A DNA stretch of 64,000 nt, taken from positions 67,415,566-67,479,565 of the forward strand of contig CM060174.1 in NCBI GenBank assembly GCA_030549775.1. The letters are read 5' to 3'. Numbering within the stretch: position 1 is the stretch's first letter; every line of letters starts with the position of its first letter. Positions 1-10,629 of the stretch are shown here, piece by piece. This DNA comes from Tamarix chinensis. Taxonomy: Eukaryota; Streptophyta; Magnoliopsida; Caryophyllales; Tamaricaceae. A program made the position numbers and the translations under genes. The notes beneath the pieces are model-generated. The model saw nothing but the letters and a program-made list of their open reading frames with translations, was not told the DNA's origin and ran no database searches.

Positions 1-710
1 GAGAAGGGATAACCAATACTCAACCAATTAACATAGTCAAATTCGAGCTACTTGAATAGAAACATATATAGAACAAATCAAAATGTAAAGACAGTTACAG
101 TTCTTTAGATTCTGAACTGCAAAACTCTTCCTAAGACCTACTACAATTGCAATCATTTCCATGCCCCCTCCCCATAATAGAGAAATAATATGGCATTGAA
201 AATTCAGAAAGAAAAACAAATTATTTGAGCCTCATAAGAAACAAACGAAATCACAATGTTTCGATACCGAAATCCAAAATACTCACACCCAGTTTTCTAG
301 CAGAGGTGGTGGTAATGAAAGCATTTGATTCATCCTTCTTAACTTTTGATATATGTTACACCTAAAGCTTACTTGAAGACAATAACCAAACAGTAGTTAA
401 ATACAAATATTTTTTTTTTGATAAATTAGGAATTTTATTAAAAATAGGGAAAGATTTGTCCTTCTCACCACAAACCATTTGCGCCACATTCTTAGAAGAT
501 TTTAAAAATCATGGTTAATCATTGCCCTAGACAAATTCACTATAAAACGTTCATCCATCACAAACCATACAGGATAAAGGTCCAAGCCATAATTATTATA
601 AAAGCAAAACACCAAGTTAAGCTCATAACATATTATTTTCATAATATTAAGCATTATTTTCATAATATTAAGCAAAACACATACATAATTAACCCATCCA
701 AATTCCCAAA
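1..710. other. AT-rich stretch with no recognisable gene
   Basis: No convincing coding sequence or RNA gene is visible. Short open frames here have no recognisable motif. The last part (about 620-710) already carries shortened pieces of the tandem repeat that follows. The stretch may be internal sequence of the CACTA-type element whose right end is at 2142, but that is inference because the matching left end is not in the window. Confidence 0.5.
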
Positions 711-1190
711 TTCCGAACATTTCAAACAATCCTCACACAACCGGGTCAAAATTCCCAAATTTCAGAAATCAAGCATATACCACATAATTAACCCATCCAA
801 ATCAATCATACAACACATACATACTCAATTCAGCAGATAATTTAGCATAATCAAAGCTAAGTCATAGAAATTCCGAACATTTCGAACAATCCTCACACAA
901 CCGGGTCAAAATTCCCAAATTTCAGAAATCAAGCATATACCGCATAATTAACCCATCCAAATCAATCATACAACACCCACATAATCAATTCAGCAGATAA
1001 TTTAGCATAATCAAAGCTAATTCATAGAAATTCCGAACATTTCGACCAATCCTCACACAACCGAGTCAAAATTCCCAAATTTCAGAAATCAAGCATATAC
1101 CACATAATTAACCCATCCAAATCAATCATACAACACATACATACTCAATTCAGAAGATAATTTAGCATAATCAAAGCTAATTCATAAAAA
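711..1190. repeat. 160-bp tandem repeat, three copies
   Basis: The phrase ttccgaacat followed by ttcRaMcaatcctcacacaa starts at 711, 871 and 1031, giving a spacing of exactly 160 bp. The three units can be read against each other with only a few substitutions. The array stops at about 1190, where the next unit would begin but the sequence diverges. The open frame read across it is an accident of the repeat. Confidence 0.9.
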
Positions 1191-1624
1191 TTTAATCGAA
1201 ACAAAAGTTAGGGTTTAGGATAATTTATACCAAATAATATCAGCCAAAATAGGGCGGATAAAGGGCACTGGAGCTTCGTCAAATGAATGTCCGCCGATGG
1301 TGGTCGTCACTAGAGGTGGCCGGCGGTGGCGTCGCGGTGGTGTCGTGGAAATGGCGCTGGAGCAGGGTCGAGCGACCCACTCTGCTTCCCTACTCTCGCT
1401 ACTCATCCAACCACAGCTGCTGCTGCCTCGCTCCCGTGCTACCGTCGTCCGGTGGTTGTATTGCAGTAGTGAGGTGGTGTTGTGGTGGCTGAAGAAAGCA
1501 CGCAGAGGAGCAGGAAAGGGAAGGGAGAAGGGTAGCAGGGGGTCGGGCCTCAGCACAGAAAAAAGCCAACGGGAAAGGAAGAGGGAGAAAGAAAGAAAAG
1601 GGGGCGGGGGCCGTGAGTCTGTTG

Positions 1625-2142
1625 AGCGACTGTTTTTTTTAAGTATCTAAAATATGATAACAAATAATTTTATCTAAATTTTATTTAATAAAAACCGTTT
1701 GTATAAAGATCCGAGAAATAAAATTTCTTTTTATACAAGTTTAAGTGACTAATAATAATTTTATATATTTATAAAAATGTCATCCGTAAATAAAAATGAA
1801 AAAAATATAAAAAAAAATCATAAATAAGTTGTAGAAATTTTAAATATAAAATTTTGCGAAGATCTTATCGACCTCATAAAAAAATTCATAGACATAAATA
1901 TTTTAATAGATAAAAATTATTAAATTTTTTCTACTATAAAAAATATAAATATATATATATATGAAACTTAAATGTCTTTAGCGACCAAAAAAATTAACGA
2001 TTAACGACCAAAAATTACACTGGTCGTAATAGATATACCAATAACGACGACTTTTAATAGTGGTCGTTAATAATATATTAATAGCGACTAAAAAAAATTT
2101 TGGTCGTTAAATTGGTCGTTAATGCACCAGTTTTTTGTAGTG
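1625..2142. mobile_element. CACTA-type transposon 3' terminal region (copy 1)
   Basis: The segment ends in TTTTTTGTAGTG at 2131-2142, the reverse complement of the CACTA terminus seen in En/Spm-like transposons. Just inside are several copies of a subterminal motif, ggtcgttaa and variants, in both orientations (about 1975-2125), as expected for transposase-binding repeats of this superfamily. The same sequence, more decayed, recurs at 5585-5960. The left end lies outside the window or is lost, so element length and coding capacity are unknown. Confidence 0.75.
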
Positions 2143-2610
2143 ATTACTATTTTGCCCTTTAATTTCAAAATTCCAATTTTATCCTTTTGTTATAAAATTT
2201 CCATTTTTCCCTCTTCTTACAACATTACCAATTTACCATTTAATCACCAAGATTACTATTTTACCCTTTATTCACAAAATTACTATTTTGCCCTTTAATT
2301 ATAAAATTACCAATTTGCCCTTTTATTACAAAATCACCAAATTACCTTTTGATTACAAAATTTCCAAATTGCCCTTTTAATACAAAATTACCGATTTGCC
2401 CTTTCGTTACAAAATTACCAAATTGCCCTTTTGTTACAAAATTACCAATTTTACCCTCCTTACTTCCAAAATGACCAATTTATCCCTCACTTCCAAAATT
2501 ACCATTTTATCCTTTTATTAACAAATTTACCATTTTACCCTTACCTCCAAAATTACCAACTTGTCCTTTTATCAAGAATCACCATTTTACTCTTAATACA
2601 CCCTTTATAT
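2143..2610. repeat. Degenerate short tandem repeat, about 25 bp
   Basis: A phrase close to aaaattaccaatttgccctt recurs about fifteen times with variable spacing of roughly 22-30 bp. It forms a degenerate minisatellite at one edge of the partial LTR. The open frame across it is repeat-derived. Confidence 0.75.
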
Positions 2611-4710
2611 TAAATTATTATTAATACAACATAAAATATTAACTTAATGCCTCATCCCCAACTTTTATAGTTAATATAATATTATTAGCACCCCTATATA
2701 TATATTAGGCCATTTTCTTGTACAAGATGCATTAGTAAAATCCCCTAAGGCTCACAAAATATTAGACATATATTAAATACTACAATGGCATAAAACAACA
2801 TGGATAATACATAACATTTTCCTTAACAACCAAATTACTACCCTAACATCATTTCCATACACATCATATAACCTATCATGATTCCTTTTATCAACCAACA
2901 CCATAGCACATATAACATATTAAATAACACAAACCAAGCATAATATTATATTAAAAATACTAATGTGCTAACATATGTTAATCCATGCGTTTAAGCGGAA
3001 TTTAACGGTTACCTCGGTTTCGCAAAAATGAACCTTACCGGTATTCCGATTAAAGGTCCAAGCCTTGATTATAAAAACCAATACCTCAAAATTTTTTACT
3101 CAAATAATTTAACAAGGGCAGCAGCTCATCCTGCTCATGCAGCATAAGTTGCATGCAAGGAAAGTTGGAAGAGGGGGCTCGAAGGTGGTAAAAGGGGGAG
3201 AAATGGGCATTTTTGGGTTGGCAGTTTGGGGCTAAGAAAGGAGGGGGTTAGGGGAGGATTTAGGGAAAGGGGATGGTACAGAGGTGGAGAGGGGGTGTGG
3301 GTGGTGGTCGGGGATGGGTTGATGGCGGCTAAAGGTGGCGGAGGCGGCGACAGCAAGGCTGCGAAGGTGGTGGCCGAGGTGGAGACTAGTGAGGAAGGAA
3401 AACGGGGAGGGAAAATGGAGGCTTTTGGGTGACAGTTTCGACCAAAGGATGATTGGGGATGGTAGAGGGGGTTGCAGGGAGTAATAGGGTGGCTCAAGTG
3501 GTGGCGGAAGTGGCGGGACGGCGGCGGAACGAGGCGTTGCAGGGCGGTTGCCGATAAGGGGGTAAAGAAGAGAAAAAGAGGAGAGGAAGAAGAATGGTCT
3601 GCGGGGTGGCTTGATGGAGGCTGTGATGGCTCGAGGGTGAGGTAGAGGGTGGCAGGAGGTGGCGCAGGTGGTGGTTGAGGCAGCGGAAGTGGCAGAGAGG
3701 GGCGGCGAAACCAAAAATAGGGGAAGAGAGGGGAGGAGAAGGAAGGAAGGAAAAGGGAGAGTTAGGGTGCATGGAGGGCTCGAGAAAAGAATGCAGAACG
3801 ATAGGGAAGTAAGGAGAAATAGAAGAGGAAGAGAAGGGAAGGGATAGGGCTCGAGGGGTGGCTATAGGTGGTAGGGAAATGGGCGGTTGCAAGGAGAGGG
3901 AGAAGGAATGGGGTGATGGCCGAGAGTGGGGAAGGTCTCGGTATGGGGCAAGGAATGGCGGGAGAGAGAGAGAGAGAGAGAGAGTTAAGGAGGTCAATAG
4001 GGGAGAGGAAGTTGCAGGGAATGGGAGTTGCAGGGAGTGGCCATGGCCGGGAGTGGAGGAGAAGAAGAAGAAGGATCGGGGGCTAGGTATTGGCTGCTGG
4101 GCGTTGCGTGCGATAGTAGACTGGCTGAAGAAACGAGCCGACTCGGTCGGGAGAGAAAGAAGAGAAAGGGGGAGGGGTGGCCGGCTCAACGCACGGGAGA
4201 AAGAAGCCGGGATAGGAAAGGAAAAAGGGAAGGAGGGAGGAGGGGAGAAGTGGGCCAGCGGCCCAAGCCACAGGAGGGGTGACGGGCAGGCCGAAGCAGG
4301 TCGGTGGCCCAAAGAAGAAACGAAAAAGAAAGAGAAGAGAAAAAGGAGAAAAGAAGGAAAAGGAAAAAAAGGAAAAAGAAAAGGGAAAAAGAATAAAATA
4401 ATTTAATTGATAAAATAATAAAATGGGATAATTTTGGGTAATAAATTTATTTAATATTTTAATTTAAGATAATTAAAATATAAGGGTTAAAAAAGATAAT
4501 TTTTTAAAAATAAGGGTTTAAAATTTTTATTTAAATAATAAGAGTATAATAAAATAACAAAATATTTATTTTAATTTATTAAATATTTATACCCAATTTT
4601 ATTTACTCAAAAGTCCATAAAATAATTAAATTAAATAGATTTAAAGGCTAATTTGTCCAAATAAAATTTATTTATTAAAATATAGGCTTTTAAAAATTCG
4701 GGGCATTACA
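2143..4710 (-). mobile_element. Partial long LTR (gypsy-type), minus orientation, truncated by the CACTA end
   Basis: The segment ends in GGGGCATTACA at 4700-4710, matching the ends of the other long LTRs in this window (GGGGTATTACA or GGGGTGTTACA). It has a strongly purine-rich plus strand at about 3140-4395, the mirror image of the pyrimidine-rich block in the plus-oriented LTRs near 28000, 32000 and 34000. I therefore read it as the same class of LTR on the minus strand. Its start is missing, because the CACTA terminus abuts it at 2142. Large open frames in the purine-rich block are low-complexity Pro/Ser/Leu or Arg/Gly/Glu runs and are not credible proteins. Confidence 0.6.
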
Positions 4711-4751
4711 ATATCACTAGAGGTCAATCATTACTCACTGGCAATCGGGGT

Positions 4752-5037
4752 TGTAACACCTGAGTCGCTACAGCATGTCGAGGGGGGGTAATTGATAGCC
4801 ACCTAGTAGCATGAGTCATTTGAGTACACTTTATCCTCACTCATGCATTTTTCGAGAATTATTTGGAAAAATTTTAAAACTTTTTAGGAGGGTCATTCAT
4901 TCTAGAAATTACTCTACAACAAGCACACTTAACTATGAAGTTCTGTGGATAGAATTACTAGAAGGATGGTATATCATATTGATATAAGTATTCATATAAA
5001 TCCTTATCACACAACACTTGATTTTGGGGGTATTATA
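4752..5037 (-). mobile_element. Cassandra-type solo LTR (TRIM), minus strand
   Basis: The reverse complement of 4885-4948 resembles the internal promoter part of 5S rRNA: a segment like gaactccacagttaagcgtg, then the GGATGGGTGACC-like box, here decayed. The rest matches the better copy at 38865-39169 base by base over long stretches, in the opposite orientation. The segment starts TGTAACACC and ends TATTATA, decayed forms of the Cassandra TGTAATACC and GTTACA ends. Flanks are ggggt and gggtt, a near duplication. Cassandra elements are non-coding terminal-repeat retrotransposons whose LTRs carry a 5S-derived Pol III promoter. Confidence 0.75.
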
Positions 5038-5041
5038 GGGT

Positions 5042-5741
5042 TAGGCTTGTGGTGGCTAGACGGTGCCGTACTACTATTGCTCCACTCATCATTGTAATCT
5101 AGTGCTCGCGCGACTGTTGCTCGGGTAAAGCCAACTATAGCTCGTGGTGGTAGTGGTGAGACCAAGCGACAAGGGTGTTGTGGTGTGGTGGATAATATGG
5201 CATCGTTCTCTAGTGGCGGACAAGGATGTGTTGGAGTGGGGTTGAGCTGAAGCTCCTTTGATCTCATTGGTCCCTGTTACATTACTCTTTTGTGTGTCAC
5301 TCTGACAACCCAATGCTTCAGTGGTGGTAGTTGGAGATAGGGGGAAAATGAGGGAGGGTGGTGGGTGATCGAGGTTGAAGGTCAAAGTGTATGGATAAGG
5401 AGGTAGGGAAAGGGTTGGTTTGAACGAACGAGAGCAAAGGGAAGGATGATATGAAAGAAGAAAGGAAAGGAACAGATTTGGTTAGGTATATTTTTTCTTT
5501 CTTTTATACTATACAAAATATCTTAAAATATTTTAAAAATGGGAAATGAAGAGAGAGAATGAAGGAAAAGGTGGAAGGTAGTTGACCAGTGTTTTTTTTT
5601 AAGTATATAAAATATAATAAAAGTTGATTTTATCTAAAATTTATCTAATAAAAATCGTTGGATAAACGTGTGAAAAATAATTTTTTTATACAAGTTTAAA
5701 ATATTAATAGTAACTTAACACATTTTTTCTTGAAAATTTGA

Positions 5742-5781
<40 letters not shown>

Positions 5782-5960
5782 CTCAAACATTTTAGAGATC
5801 AAATAAATTAACGATTAATAATAAAGAGTTATATTGATGGTAATAAATATACCAATGGCAATGAATTTTAATGGCGGTGGTTAATAATAATATAATAATA
5901 TAATAATAATAATAATAATAATAAATTGGTCCCTAATGCATACACCAGTTTCTTATAGTG
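5042..5960. mobile_element. CACTA-type transposon 3' terminal region (copy 2, decayed)
   Basis: From about 5565 the sequence parallels 1600-2142: a poly-T run followed by aagtatMtaaaatat, the region around tacaagttta, the accaatggcaatgaattttaa block, and a terminal TTTCTTATAGTG at 5949-5960 where copy 1 has TTTTTTGTAGTG. A (TA)n run at about 5748-5779 and an (AAT)n run at about 5889-5921 have expanded in this copy. The part 5042-5560 is GC-richer and may be internal sequence of the element, which is inference. No transposase can be read. Confidence 0.6.
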
Positions 5961-8362
5961 ACGAAAGTTTTAGCTGACGCTCTTCGTTACGGGTGGAGGG
6001 TCATCTCTTGGAAGCAAACTGATGAGTTTGTCTTCTGAAAGTTTTAATCGACCACCGAGTGCTCATTTTAAGATTGTCAGCCTAATAATCTTCCGCTATT
6101 AGCAATAGAAGGCACCAGATATTGTTAGTTTTCAGATGAAACTTGCTGAATTAGATCTTTAATGGCAATTGAAGCACGTCCTCGTCATACTGTAGCGATT
6201 TTCTATTCCTTCATTAATACACGATTCACTGCAGTTTTATGACAATAATAATACTTCATTTTGAGACAATAAGAATACTGTCATGCTGTCCCTCATCCAT
6301 ATTACAGTTTTCTTCGTTATTTTGTGGTGTAATCTATCACAGGTAGACATGAGAAGCTCCTGAGCTTTAACCGTGGCATTGCTCCACGTATTTTTTGATG
6401 TTATATATATGAACGTCCAGCCTTAAGGAAACGTGCATCTTGAATTCCAAGTCCGGAAAAAATTCATGTTCTTGTATGATAACATTTCGTGCATCTATCA
6501 CATTATTATTACGAAAGTGGGTAGGGCGGTGTGAGTGAGGACCCCTGGACAAGTTGTGAATGTGGGGTGCACGGATCCAATGTTAAACAGCAAGTCTGTT
6601 TATAAAATGAATAATTAGAAGAGATTTTGGGGAAGGGGGGCGGGAGGTGAAGACTTCTCAATGTGAAGGGGCTTGAGATGATTTACTTAGTGTGAAAACA
6701 TATGATATCGACTTAGTAGTCGCCGTGCTAAACATGACACTACTGATAGATCGGTACATATCACGTCTGGTTGGTTCCATCTGAAATTCTAGAAAAACTT
6801 GCGTAAAACCAAGCGATTTAAACCCCCTAAAATGTACTCATCTAGGAGGGTCCAACCGTATTCGTCCACAAAATATTTTAGTTCCATCGAAAAATATATT
6901 AATAGTAGAAGATAAACCGTCTAAATATCACCTTAGGAAGCGATGTGGGACCCAACAGTATAAGGTTAGTATTCTTGGAGTACTTGCAATGAAAATACTA
7001 AGAAAAATAAGAACAAAAAAAAACCCTCAAACTATTCACATTGAGGTTTCATGTTCCATAAATTTATAAAATGATTATTTGTATTGAACCAATTCTATGA
7101 TATATATATATATATATATATATTGGTTGAACAAAGGGTAAAAATAAATGGCTGGAGGGGGCGAAAGAAATGCGGGAAAGGGAAAGGAAAAAGGAGAGGG
7201 TGTGATCAATTTTTTAGCAGATATAAAACCATCAATTTTAAGTATAAATTTGAATCAGATCTAACATGGGTTCTATAATATATTTTTTTATACAAAAAGT
7301 ATTTATGAAATCCAATTTTTGGAGCTCCATTGCATGTACTCTTAGGTTATTTGAAACTAGAGTAAAGAGGCACAATAGAGACAGTCATGAAAGAGGATGC
7401 ATTTCCATTAGTAGTGGATTGACAATAATAAACCTCATATCAAGGGAAGAGTATGGGTGCTCTAGGACCCTAACATATACTAGATCCATCCGTTCCACCA
7501 GCAGGATTATAAAGGCTACTCAGTTAACATGTTGGCTTACAGTTTTGTGTGCACACATCCCTGGAGAACCGAGGGAGTCTCTTTGGCATTACCCACAACA
7601 GTTGAGGACAAACAGTGACAATCTAATCTAGTCTTGTGCTCGCATGAAAAGGTAGGAGACATTAATTAGTATGAGTGAAACTTGAACCTTAGCTCAATGC
7701 TTAACAAGGCCGTGGATGAGGAGACTTGCCGTACAGGGGGAATTTGCCTGCTTGGATCAATAACCAAGACTCCTATACGAGAGTCTATCGCGAGTTGAAA
7801 TGGTATTATTGGAAACTTAAATTGGTTTAATGTTATGTGTACCCTAATGGACCGGTGTAATTATCAAATGTTCGGCATTACCGCTCCATAGCTAGCTATG
7901 CTTAGTACTTGTACTATTATGGCCACTGGTCCTAAACCCTTTTCAATACGTGAACTTTTGGGCTGACATGGAAGAATTTTGGGGCATAATACAGGCTGCA
8001 TGGGCTCATTCAGTTCAGGGGACTAAAGCATACCAAATCGTGACAAAGTGAGCTATTCCTTTCTTTTTTCCTTTTCCTTTGTATGTTTGATTATGGGCTG
8101 TGTAGAGTCAATTTGGATCTCTCTGAATATTCGTGAGACCTTAACAACACCCTTTAATAGTAGAAAAGGTTTGACAACTCCCTTAATATCTAGTCAAGGA
8201 AAAAAATTCTTCAGGCATTAGGATTTGTGGAGGGTGTGTTCTCTATTCGATACTCATGCCTTTCACTGCTAACGAGCAAGCTCATAGTACCCAAAATTCT
8301 TGCCACTCCTTGACAGAATCCTAGCTGGGATACACAACTGGATAGGTAAGTTATTTATATTT
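5961..8362. other. Intergenic stretch with no recognised gene
   Basis: No coding region, RNA gene or transposon end could be supported. It contains a (TA)n microsatellite at about 7098-7124. An open frame at 7266-7631 (121 codons) has no recognisable domain or motif and is probably chance. The right edge is the perfect target site of the copia element. Confidence 0.5.
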
Positions 8363-8864
8363 TGTAAGGCGAAAAGTAAAAGAACACACAATTTTACGTG
8401 GTTCACCCAATGTGGGTTACGTCCACGGATGACAACGAGTAAGGATAATTTTACTATGTAGAGAAAGAATACAAGAAATCCTCAATTGAATAGAGGATTG
8501 TAGAGATCTATCACTCTCAATTATTCTAACTCTCAAATGTGTGTAGAACTATGATGGATATTGTGAGTCATGTTTTGAGAAAGGGTCGGGGACTACATAT
8601 ATATAGTCTTCAAAAGAAAATCCTAAAAAACTGCTAATTAATGGAGATTAAAAACTGTAACTCTCCATTTATGGCAGTTAATACTACCAATTAATTTAGT
8701 AGTAAATTATTCGGTTACGTTAGCTTCATATTTAAGTCTTCCATAACCTCTGGTTTTAAATTCTTCATTGATGATAGTAAATACTACTAATTAAAACTCT
8801 TCGGTTACTTCAACTTCACATTAAAGACTTTCATAACCGTTAGATTTGAGTCGTAAACTCAACA
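8363..8864 (-). repeat. 3' LTR of the copia element
   Basis: It starts TGTAAGGCG and ends ACTCAACA on the plus strand. It is collinear with 12969-13470 without indels, and I count about five substitutions. A TATATATA run at about 8596-8604 (TATA-like on either strand) sits in the middle of the LTR and is a candidate promoter element. Confidence 0.95.
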
Positions 8865-8890
8865 ATCTCCACCTTGGCTCAAATCCACAA
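8865..8890 (-). other. Polypurine tract of the copia element
   Basis: Read on the minus strand, the bases immediately before the 3' LTR are CCAAGGTGGAGAT, a purine-rich segment in the position expected for the plus-strand primer of an LTR retrotransposon. The adjoining bases up to about 8890 lie just past the end of the polyprotein. Confidence 0.75.
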
Positions 8891-8922
8891 CACTCATCGT
8901 CGTCATAAACCTCGAAAGGTAA

Positions 8923-10629
8923 TCATATGCTGCAAGTACCAACTAAGTTTAAGCAATGCTTGAACTTAGCAGTATGTAGTGGCTTCGTAAGCATGTCTGC
9001 AGGATTATCTGATGTGTGAACTTTCTTCACCACAACATCTCCTACAGCAATAATGTCTCTGATAAAATGGAACCTGACATCAATGTGTTTGGTCTTCGAA
9101 TGATAAGAGTCGTTCTTGGTTAAACAAATAGCACTCTGACTATCTGAGAACACAACAGTAGTACCTTGTGTAACACCAAGCTCGAGAATGAGACCTCGCA
9201 ACCAAATGGCCTCCTTCACACCTTCAGTAGCTGCAACATATTCTGCTTCTGTAGTAGACAAGGCAGCAATAGATTGCAATGATGCTTTCCAACTATTAGC
9301 ACCGAAAGATAGTGTGAATATATAACCAGAAATAGACCTACGTTTATCCAAGTCAGCAGCATAATCAGAATCAACGAAACCAGCAATATCAGTGGTTTGT
9401 GCTCTATTCCTATTGAACACCAAACCAATATCAGAGGAACCCTTCAAATAACGTAAAATCCACTTGATTGCGTTCCAATGACCCTTACTAGGGTTGTGCA
9501 TAAACCGGCTCACCATACTCACAGCATAAGCCAGATCAGGTCTAGTGCAGACCATAGCGTACATCAAACTGCCAACTGCACTAGAATAGGGAGTGCTAGA
9601 CATTAGCTCCTTCTCTTCCTCGGACTCTGGACAAAGCTTTGATGATAGTCTGAAGTGAGCAGCTAGAGGTGTAGACACAGGTTTACAATTACCCATATTG
9701 AACCTGTCTAACACCTTCTTAATATACTTCTGTTGTGAAAGAAATAACTTCCCAGCCTTTCGATCTCTGATAATCTCCATGCCGAGAATCTTCTTAGCTT
9801 CACCAAGATCTTTCATCTCGAACTCCTTGTTAAGTTGTGATTTCAACCTATTGATTAAGGACTTATCCTTGGAAGCAATCAACATATCATCAACATAAAT
9901 CAATAGATAAACAAAGGAGCCACCTTCAAACTCTTTAAAATAAACACAAGTATCAAACTTGCTTCTTGTGTAGCCTTGCCCAATCATAAAAGAGTCAAAC
10001 CTCATATACCATTGTCTTGGAGCTTGCTTTAAACCATACAAGGACCTCTTCAACCGACAGACACAATTCTCCTTATCAGGAGCAACAAAACCTTCAGGTT
10101 GATGCATATAAATCTCCTCTTCCAACTCTCTATGGAGGAAAGCTGTCTTGACATCTAACTGCTCTAGCTCAAGATCAAATAGAGCAACAAAAGCAAGGAG
10201 AACTCGAATGGAGGTATGACGAACAACTGGTGAGAATACCTCATTAAAGTCAATACCTTCCTTCTGACCGAAACCTCTAACAACGAGGCGTGCCTTCCAT
10301 CTAGCATCTTCAACCCCAGGTATGCCTTCCTTCCGTTTAAAGATCCATTTGCAACTCAATGCTCTTCGACCCTTAGGTAACTCAACTAACTCCCAAGTGC
10401 CATTCTTGTGCAAACTCTCAATTTCTTCATTCATGGCAACTAGCCACTTAGAAGAATCAGGGCTGGATATGGACTCAGAATAAGAAGAAGGTTCAACACC
10501 TTCTGTAATCTCTTCAGCAACCGCTAGAGCATAAGCAATCAAGCCATCATCATCTCCATCTGCATATCTAGCGGGCCTTCGAATATTTCTCCTTGGCCTA
10601 TCACGAGCAATAGAATAACCATCCACCTG
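8923..10629 (-). CDS. Copia polyprotein, distal part: reverse transcriptase and RNase H
   Basis: This is the continuation, in the same frame, of the gag-protease-integrase frame, separated from it by a single stop at 10630-10632. It has no ATG of its own near the start, so it should be produced only by read-through, if at all. Counting residues from the codon at 10626, the reverse transcriptase (about 60-320) carries the LDVKTAFLHR segment around residue 158 and the YVDDM active-site motif at about 244-248. The RNase H domain carries DSDYAADLDKRRS and STTEAEYVA, followed by SKTKHIDVRFHFIRD near the C-terminus. The domain is full length for the family, with no further stop. It copies element RNA into DNA in the virus-like particle. 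Confidence 0.93.
   Translation of the reverse strand, partial: QVDGYSIARDRPRRNIRRPARYADGDDDGLIAYALAVAEEITEGVEPSSYSESISSPDSSKWLVAMNEEIESLHKNGTWELVELPKGRRALSCKWIFKRKEGIPGVEDARWKARLVVRGFGQKEGIDFNEVFSPVVRHTSIRVLLAFVALFDLELEQLDVKTAFLHRELEEEIYMHQPEGFVAPDKENCVCRLKRSLYGLKQAPRQWYMRFDSFMIGQGYTRSKFDTCVYFKEFEGGSFVYLLIYVDDMLIASKDKSLINRLKSQLNKEFEMKDLGEAKKILGMEIIRDRKAGKLFLSQQKYIKKVLDRFNMGNCKPVSTPLAAHFRLSSKLCPESEEEKELMSSTPYSSAVGSLMYAMVCTRPDLAYAVSMVSRFMHNPSKGHWNAIKWILRYLKGSSDIGLVFNRNRAQTTDIAGFVDSDYAADLDKRRSISGYIFTLSFGANSWKASLQSIAALSTTEAEYVAATEGVKEAIWLRGLILELGVTQGTTVVFSDSQSAICLTKNDSYHSKTKHIDVRFHFIRDIIAVGDVVVKKVHTSDNPADMLTKPLHTAKFKHCLNLVGTCSI

Noticed and set aside
3135..4406. Several long open frames on both strands (up to 272 codons)
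   Set aside because: They lie in the purine-rich LTR block. Translations are low-complexity Pro/Ser/Leu or Arg/Gly/Glu with no domain, and equivalent frames recur in every LTR copy.
7266..7631. Possible small gene of 121 codons
   Set aside because: No recognisable motif, no supporting context and AT-rich surroundings.
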